Below, piece after piece: positions 6,889-10,566 of a stretch of 10,566 nt of DNA. How positions within the stretch are numbered: the first letter of the stretch is position 1; each line of letters begins with the position of its first letter. A program made the translations under genes and the position numbers. The stretch spans positions 1 to 10,566 of the forward strand of contig JAUWZT010000122.1 in NCBI GenBank assembly GCA_030615145.1. Direction: 5' to 3'. The DNA comes from Promethearchaeota archaeon (GTDB taxonomy: Archaea > Asgardarchaeota > Lokiarchaeia > Sigyniarchaeales > SOKP01). The notes below the pieces were generated by a model. The model saw nothing but the letters and a program-made list of their open reading frames with translations. It ran no database searches and was not told the DNA's origin.

Positions 6889-6938
6889 TTTCTGATTTTT
6901 TGTTATATTAAGTTTTAATATGGTAATATGATTATTTC

Positions 6939-6955
6939 ACTATTTAAATATATGT
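6939..6955 (-). promoter_or_regulatory. Possible TATA box for the beta-helix gene
   Basis: On the minus strand this reads as ATATATTTAAATAGTG, containing a TTTAAATA core about 60-70 bases upstream of the start codon. Transcription would then begin near 6915-6925, giving a leader of roughly 35-45 bases. The core is nearly symmetric, so it could also serve the divergent gene. AT-rich background makes chance matches likely. Confidence 0.3.
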
Positions 6956-7060
6956 AACTTTAACGGGATATGTTTTCACCATTTCTTTAACTATGAGATT
7001 TATTGTATACGCATTATATAGTTAAGATTATATTTTAGGAAGATATCTTTCATATCATAA

Positions 7061-7106
7061 ATTAAATTTTATAGAATTTTCATTATCTGTTTCATATAAG
7101 ATGGAG
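7061..7106 (+). promoter_or_regulatory. Possible TATA element and GGAG ribosome binding site of the membrane protein gene
   Basis: AAATTTTATAG at 7064-7073 is a fair TATA-like element and would place the transcript start near 7090-7095. GGAG at 7103-7106 lies ten bases before the ATG at 7117 and decides that start. A second candidate, ATTATATAG at 7013-7021, would give a longer leader. Only the GGAG site is convincing. Confidence 0.4.
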
Positions 7107-7116
7107 TTTATTTCTA

Positions 7117-8472
7117 ATGTCTGAACCTTTTAGAGAGTCAAAAATCAAGATTAAACTAGATGAGTACTTCCATAAAATTTTTAGTCCGAGTCATATTGCT
7201 TACACGATTTTTTTTTTTATTGAAGTCCTTATCTTAATTGTGTTTTATTTTCTAGGTAGCACTGCTTTAGGTAATATTGGGTTATTTTTAGCTACCGTTT
7301 TCTCGCTATCATTTATTTTGTTAATGTTTCTTGGAGTTTCTTCCAAATTCGAGTCGTATCTTTTTTCGAAAAGCTTAGATCAACATAAAACAATGATTTT
7401 TATAGCGACTTTAGGTTTAAGTTTCATCATCATTTTATTGTATTTCCTATTTGGTAACTCCACTCAAATTCCGATTCAATTTATGGGATGGGATTACATC
7501 CTTCCAGGTTTTTATATTATAGTTTATTTTGGATGGAATATGGCTCAAATTTTTTTTTTAAAAACGAGCTTTGAAGACATTGCGTTTAAAGTAAATAATA
7601 GAGTATTATCAGATTTAAATTCTAATAGAAATAAAAATTTCAGCATCATATTTTTAATTTTAGCAATTTCTATTTCTATTTTGACTCAGTTGGGGACATA
7701 TTTCGCATTCCTTCCATTTTTTGAACCTCAAAATCCGACAGATTCTTTAGAACCACTAACATGGTTTAACGGATGGAATATAGCAATGTATATTGTGATA
7801 TTATTTATTTCCTATAGATTGGTGTTTCTCTTTTTTAAAAGCATAAAAAATGATATTCCTAACATCTTTTCCTCAATTTTTTATGTTCTGGTATGGTTAA
7901 TTATCTGGTATCGATCGTTTAGCTTTATAAATTCCTTTAGGAGCGTTTCTGCGGCATTGGGTATCGATGTATTTCGGGTATTCATCGACATTCTTTTAAT
8001 GATTTTTACGGCTATTCTCGTTATAAGAAGTTTAGGAAGTAGAACTTTTAAATTTCGTATTTTTAATCCCAATAATTTAGCGTTTTTCCTTTTTGCATTT
8101 ACTTTAATCTATATAGAAGGTCAGATTGTCATGATCACAGGAGCAGGCTCGATTTCTGGTACCTACTCTGATCGAGAACAAGTTAATTTAATAAATAATT
8201 TTACCGTATTATTGATTACGATAATCTTTTATTGGTTCTATTCCGAATACACTTTAAAGAAGAATGGATTGATTTTAAAACAGATGTTCAATCAAAAAGA
8301 AGTATTCGAGATAGTAACTGATTTTAAGTCCTTTTTGATTAACAGTGGTGCTTTAGACTCAGAAAAAATAAACGACAGGGAATTCCAAGACTTTCTCAGA
8401 AACAAAAAGTTAAATTTTGAGGGAGAAAGGATATCTGAAAATAACGTACTCGACGATCCAATTGACAATTAA
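7117..8472 (+). CDS. Polytopic membrane protein of unknown function (about 10 TM helices)
   Basis: A 451-residue protein that I do not recognise. After a charged ~25-residue N-terminus there are about ten hydrophobic segments, at roughly residues 28-48, 52-74, 90-111, 124-147, 174-200, 218-240, 250-270, 285-307, 318-342 and 350-372. A hydrophilic, acidic tail of ~75 residues follows. No transporter, kinase or peptidase motif stands out; the membrane part is rich in Phe, Ile and Trp. Residues near helix ends include WNMAQ, W-x-R and E-G-Q, which could be polar sites. The start ATG has GGAG ten bases upstream. It faces the AAA+ ATPase gene tail to tail with only 18 bases between stops. Its coding strand contains runs of eleven and ten T, unusual for a gene in an organism that terminates at oligo-T. 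It could be a transporter or a membrane sensor; the evidence does not decide. Confidence 0.75.
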   Translation: MSEPFRESKIKIKLDEYFHKIFSPSHIAYTIFFFIEVLILIVFYFLGSTALGNIGLFLATVFSLSFILLMFLGVSSKFESYLFSKSLDQHKTMIFIATLGLSFIIILLYFLFGNSTQIPIQFMGWDYILPGFYIIVYFGWNMAQIFFLKTSFEDIAFKVNNRVLSDLNSNRNKNFSIIFLILAISISILTQLGTYFAFLPFFEPQNPTDSLEPLTWFNGWNIAMYIVILFISYRLVFLFFKSIKNDIPNIFSSIFYVLVWLIIWYRSFSFINSFRSVSAALGIDVFRVFIDILLMIFTAILVIRSLGSRTFKFRIFNPNNLAFFLFAFTLIYIEGQIVMITGAGSISGTYSDREQVNLINNFTVLLITIIFYWFYSEYTLKKNGLILKQMFNQKEVFEIVTDFKSFLINSGALDSEKINDREFQDFLRNKKLNFEGERISENNVLDDPIDN

Positions 8473-8490
8473 ATTGATATTTGGCTTTAC

Positions 8491-9723
8491 TTAATTACTT
8501 TTATCTTCATAATCCTTAAGGATTATGTCAATAGATTCATTTGAATATATTATCTCGTTAAAAATTTTTATTAATAATTTTATAATCGCTCTTGGATTAC
8601 CTTCAGCTCTTTTAAATACATACTTTAAAATACGCTTATTCAAAGGGTAATATGGATTTTGAAACGCCTTGGTAAATTCGGTATTATCAATGCTTTCATA
8701 GAACTTACTCATTGTACTACTGTAAAACTCGTAAACATCTTCTTCTTTGAATTCCAAAAGATTAATTGGTTCCATTATAGAGGATAACAATTCGGGGGTT
8801 TTTTCACTATATTTTTTCCTGATACCCACTAGAGATTCCTTTGATTTCAAGGTAATAATTATACGCAAACCCTCAATGTTTTGAAGTTGAACTATTTTAT
8901 TAAATAGTTTGTCAGCCGAGATATCGTTTGGAGACACTTCAGTTCCATATAACCAGCTAGGATCAAAAACTTCTTCGGTTTGTTCAGATTGTGGGCTCAT
9001 AATTGAAATTATCTTTCCAAAATCGTCTATGAATAGAATTGTTCCCGATTTAGAGTTTTCAATGAGGATTCTTAGCATTAAATAAGCATTTTTCCCTTTG
9101 CGAAGATCGTGAGTGAGATTTAACATTGATAATTCCTTTGCATCCATTAGTTCACCGAGTAACCATCTCTCTGCTTCGATTTTCTTATAAGGGTCTAATT
9201 GATGGATTGTAATTCCATTTATCACATCCATTAGCGTTTCAAGTTCTACTTCTCTATATTTATTTGATAGCTGTTTGTAAGCGTATTTTTGCACTTTTTC
9301 AATATCCGCAACATGAAAGAATCCAAATTTTCTTTCTAATGCACCCCATTTGTCACACAATTGATTTACGATAAATTTCAATGGTTCCATTTCAAGATTT
9401 TCTATAAATTCGGAATAAATATTAGAAAAAAGCTTTTTATAGACATATTCAAGTGAAATATAAATCGTATTATAATAATAAAGAATATTTCTTAAAGCCC
9501 AAAAAAGATGAGTTTTCCCCGATCCAACGTCCCCTATAATAGGAAGAATAAAATTAGTCTCATTTTCTATTAGTTCTTTAATTTTTTGAATTAGGCCTAT
9601 TCTCGAATTAACTAAATCTAAATCCTCCTTAATCTCGCCCGTGCTAACAAATTTTTTAAAAGGGTTATTCCCCCATTTGATTATGTTGAGCAACAATTCT
9701 TTTCTATTTTCGTATAGTATCAT
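8491..9723 (-). CDS. AAA+ ATPase of ORC/Cdc6-like (STAND-like) build
   Basis: A 410-residue P-loop ATPase. Walker A is GDVGSGKT (64-71, K70/T71), Walker B is ILFIDDFGK (229-237, D233/D234), a sensor-1-like strand is LRIIITLKS (286-294), and a sensor-2-like EGNPRAIIKLL (374-384) starts the C-terminal helical lid. The N-terminal ~60 residues carry NPFKKF and an S-R-x-x-L-I-x-K-I element as in ORC/Cdc6- and TniB-type ATPases. Between the Walker motifs is a long helical insert (~95-225). There is no clear DNA-binding winged helix after the lid, so it is not a complete Orc1/Cdc6. It probably acts as a nucleotide-driven switch or loader with a partner. Its ATG lies 14 bases after the stop of the 215-aa gene, so the two form a unit. 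The intervening bases contain T9 and no binding site. Exact role unknown. Confidence 0.8.
   Translation of the reverse strand: MILYENRKELLLNIIKWGNNPFKKFVSTGEIKEDLDLVNSRIGLIQKIKELIENETNFILPIIGDVGSGKTHLFWALRNILYYYNTIYISLEYVYKKLFSNIYSEFIENLEMEPLKFIVNQLCDKWGALERKFGFFHVADIEKVQKYAYKQLSNKYREVELETLMDVINGITIHQLDPYKKIEAERWLLGELMDAKELSMLNLTHDLRKGKNAYLMLRILIENSKSGTILFIDDFGKIISIMSPQSEQTEEVFDPSWLYGTEVSPNDISADKLFNKIVQLQNIEGLRIIITLKSKESLVGIRKKYSEKTPELLSSIMEPINLLEFKEEDVYEFYSSTMSKFYESIDNTEFTKAFQNPYYPLNKRILKYVFKRAEGNPRAIIKLLIKIFNEIIYSNESIDIILKDYEDKSN
8508..8527. repeat. Perfect 20-bp palindrome at the convergent gene boundary
   Basis: The sequence CATAATCCTT is followed directly by its reverse complement AAGGATTATG. 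It lies inside the last codons of the minus-strand ATPase gene (encoding IILKDY) and 36-55 bases after the stop of the + strand membrane protein gene. In RNA it gives an 8-bp stem with a TTAA loop on either transcript, so it may mark the 3' end of the membrane protein mRNA or be a protein-binding site. Confidence 0.55.
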
Positions 9724-9727
9724 GTTT

Positions 9728-9736
9728 AAAAAAAAA
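9728..9736 (-). terminator. T9 tract between the 215-aa gene and the ATPase gene (possible partial terminator)
   Basis: On the minus strand the 14-base gap between the upstream stop and the ATPase ATG is mostly a T9 run. Such a run is a known termination signal for archaeal RNA polymerase, so it may lower ATPase transcription relative to the first gene. It also leaves no room for a ribosome binding site. Confidence 0.35.
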
Positions 9737-9737
9737 C

Positions 9738-10385
9738 TTATAGTTTTAATTCTTCAATGCCAAGGATTACAATATATTTAAGATCGGATAGAGATTTTTT
9801 CACATTCATGTACGGCTCAAAAGAAACGAGAAGATCTCCACTTTCATCGCGTCCTACGATCAAGCAATCGTAGAATACCGGATCAATTCTCTCATCGATT
9901 ACTACTCTATCAGCTATGATAACTCCATTACCTACTAATGATACAGGGTTCCTGAGCATTTCTTCTCTAAAAAATTCCAGATGATTGATTCCATATTCAC
10001 TATCGTCTAAATACAGGGCAGCAGTGTTTAACTTGTTTAAAGTGTAAGGAAAAGCGTCAGAGAACTGACCCTCATCGTAAATTTGCATGATATCTTCAGA
10101 TATCAGAATTGAATATTCAATCGACTCAAAATCTTCGTACCACTGTGACTCTATCTTTCGAGAAAATGCTACTTTTTTATTGTAAATTAATTCGAATCCT
10201 ACTCTAAGGCCATTAGTGATGAAAATACCCTCTGAATCAGATATTTTTAAGTTATCTGAGAAAATAATGGAATCGTTATCATCCTTGCATCGAGTAATTA
10301 TCGATCCATGGAAATCTCCTTCTAAATTTATGCTTTTTACAGAATCGTATATGATAATGTTGTCGGTATTACTCATAATTAGCAT
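9738..10385 (-). CDS. Unrecognised 215-aa acidic protein, partner gene of the AAA+ ATPase
   Basis: No family is recognised. The sequence is acidic and rich in Ile, Asp, Ser and Glu, with no membrane segment, signal peptide or metal-binding motif. The first ~75 residues look like alternating short beta strands and turns (GSIITR, SIIFSD, GIFITNGLRVGFEL). The middle (~85-145) looks helical, and the end returns to beta strands (GVIIADRVVIDE, DCLIVGRDESGDLLVSFEPY). It may be a beta-sandwich or barrel scaffold. ATG 10385 and ATG 10376 are both possible starts; neither has a clear binding site, but a TATATATA element at 10427-10436 would put the transcript start near 10405, consistent with the first. 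It is the promoter-proximal gene of a unit with the ATPase 14 bases downstream, so it is likely its adaptor or client, by position only. Confidence 0.7.
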   Translation of the reverse strand: MLIMSNTDNIIIYDSVKSINLEGDFHGSIITRCKDDNDSIIFSDNLKISDSEGIFITNGLRVGFELIYNKKVAFSRKIESQWYEDFESIEYSILISEDIMQIYDEGQFSDAFPYTLNKLNTAALYLDDSEYGINHLEFFREEMLRNPVSLVGNGVIIADRVVIDERIDPVFYDCLIVGRDESGDLLVSFEPYMNVKKSLSDLKYIVILGIEELKL

Positions 10386-10425
10386 CGAATCAAGTTAGCT
10401 TTCCCTTAATACGAAAGATAGGATT

Positions 10426-10458
10426 GTATATATAAGTATAAGTATAATACTATATAAT
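10426..10458. promoter_or_regulatory. Divergent promoter region with symmetric TATATATA core and tandem TATAAG repeats
   Basis: GTATATATAAG at 10426-10436 reads as a good TATA box on both strands. On the minus strand it lies ~42-50 bases before ATG 10385. On the + strand it lies ~27-35 bases before ATG 10463, the distance expected for a leaderless transcript. It merges into a tandem hexamer TATAAG, TATAAG, TATAAT (10431-10448), then TATATAA at 10451-10457. One or more of these could position TBP for both genes. Confidence 0.5.
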
Positions 10459-10462
10459 TAGT

Positions 10463-10566
10463 ATGGGTTCAATTAGTCTAATATGTGAACTATCTAAGGA
10501 AGATTTGCTTCAGAGGGCAAACGAATTCATTTTTTCTACGGGATTGAATGACGGCGCTTCGAGACT
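10463..10566 (+). CDS. Start of a gene running off the window (N-terminal 34 residues)
   Basis: The frame opens at ATG 10463 and stays open to the edge, giving MGSISLICELSKEDLLQRAN and then EFIFSTGLNDGAS. It looks like a normal soluble N-terminus with an amphipathic helix (SKEDLLQRANEFI). There is no ribosome binding site, but a TATA-like element ends ~26 bases upstream, which fits a leaderless archaeal mRNA. It is divergent from the 215-aa/ATPase pair. Too short to assign a family, and the frame could be chance. Confidence 0.45.
   Translation, partial: MGSISLICELSKEDLLQRANEFIFSTGLNDGASR

Noticed and set aside
8491..9723. Orc1/Cdc6 replication initiator next to an origin
   Set aside because: The ATPase lacks the C-terminal winged-helix domain of Orc1/Cdc6, and no repeated origin-recognition boxes are seen in the flanking non-coding DNA.
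10072..10103. Inverted repeat around GATATC-TTCA-GATATC within the 215-aa gene
   Set aside because: A 7-bp hairpin in AT-rich coding sequence built from a self-complementary hexamer is expected by chance. Nothing in its position suggests a regulatory site.

Overview
The window is strongly AT-rich and looks like an anaerobic archaeon. Evidence: TATA-box-like promoters, oligo-T runs at gene ends, GGAGGTG/GAGGT/GTGA-type ribosome binding sites, an HdrABC/MvhD-type redox operon, and a surface beta-helix protein held by one C-terminal membrane helix. The gene mix would fit an Asgard (Lokiarchaeia-like) genome, but that placement is an inference from gene content and has not been tested by phylogeny.

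Region 1 (1-4966, all + strand) is a redox operon. It runs: the 3' end of hdrA (two [4Fe-4S] motifs), mvhD, a hydrogenase small-subunit-like protein (MvhG-like, with an extra C-terminal part), an FrhB-like F420 oxidoreductase subunit that ends in a winged-helix domain, a TusA-like sulfur carrier, a 132-nt spacer that can fold as a three-way junction, then hdrC and hdrB. The parts make up a heterodisulfide-reductase-type electron-transfer complex. HdrB/HdrC would handle disulfides, HdrA would bifurcate, and MvhD would link to an electron donor. In canonical operons that donor is the MvhAG [NiFe] hydrogenase. Here the small-subunit-like protein is followed by an FrhB-like protein instead of the large subunit, which suggests an F420-linked variant. 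The TusA gene inside the operon hints at a thiol or sulfane-sulfur substrate.

Region 2 (4967-6888) begins with a 257-nt AT-rich convergent spacer holding oligo-T terminators for both sides. A minus-strand gene follows for a secreted or surface right-handed beta-helix (NosD/PbH1-type) protein with about 16 rungs and a C-terminal anchor.

Region 3 (6889-8472) is a 228-nt divergent promoter region and a + strand gene for an unrecognised membrane protein with about 10 helices. Two very long T runs lie in its coding strand.

Region 4 (8473-10566) holds a minus-strand two-gene unit: an unrecognised 215-aa protein followed by an AAA+ ATPase of ORC/Cdc6-like build. It is divergent from the start of another gene that runs off the window. 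The divergent promoter region contains a symmetric TATATATA core and a tandem TATAAG hexamer.

No rRNA, convincing tRNA, CRISPR array, insertion sequence or integrase was seen.
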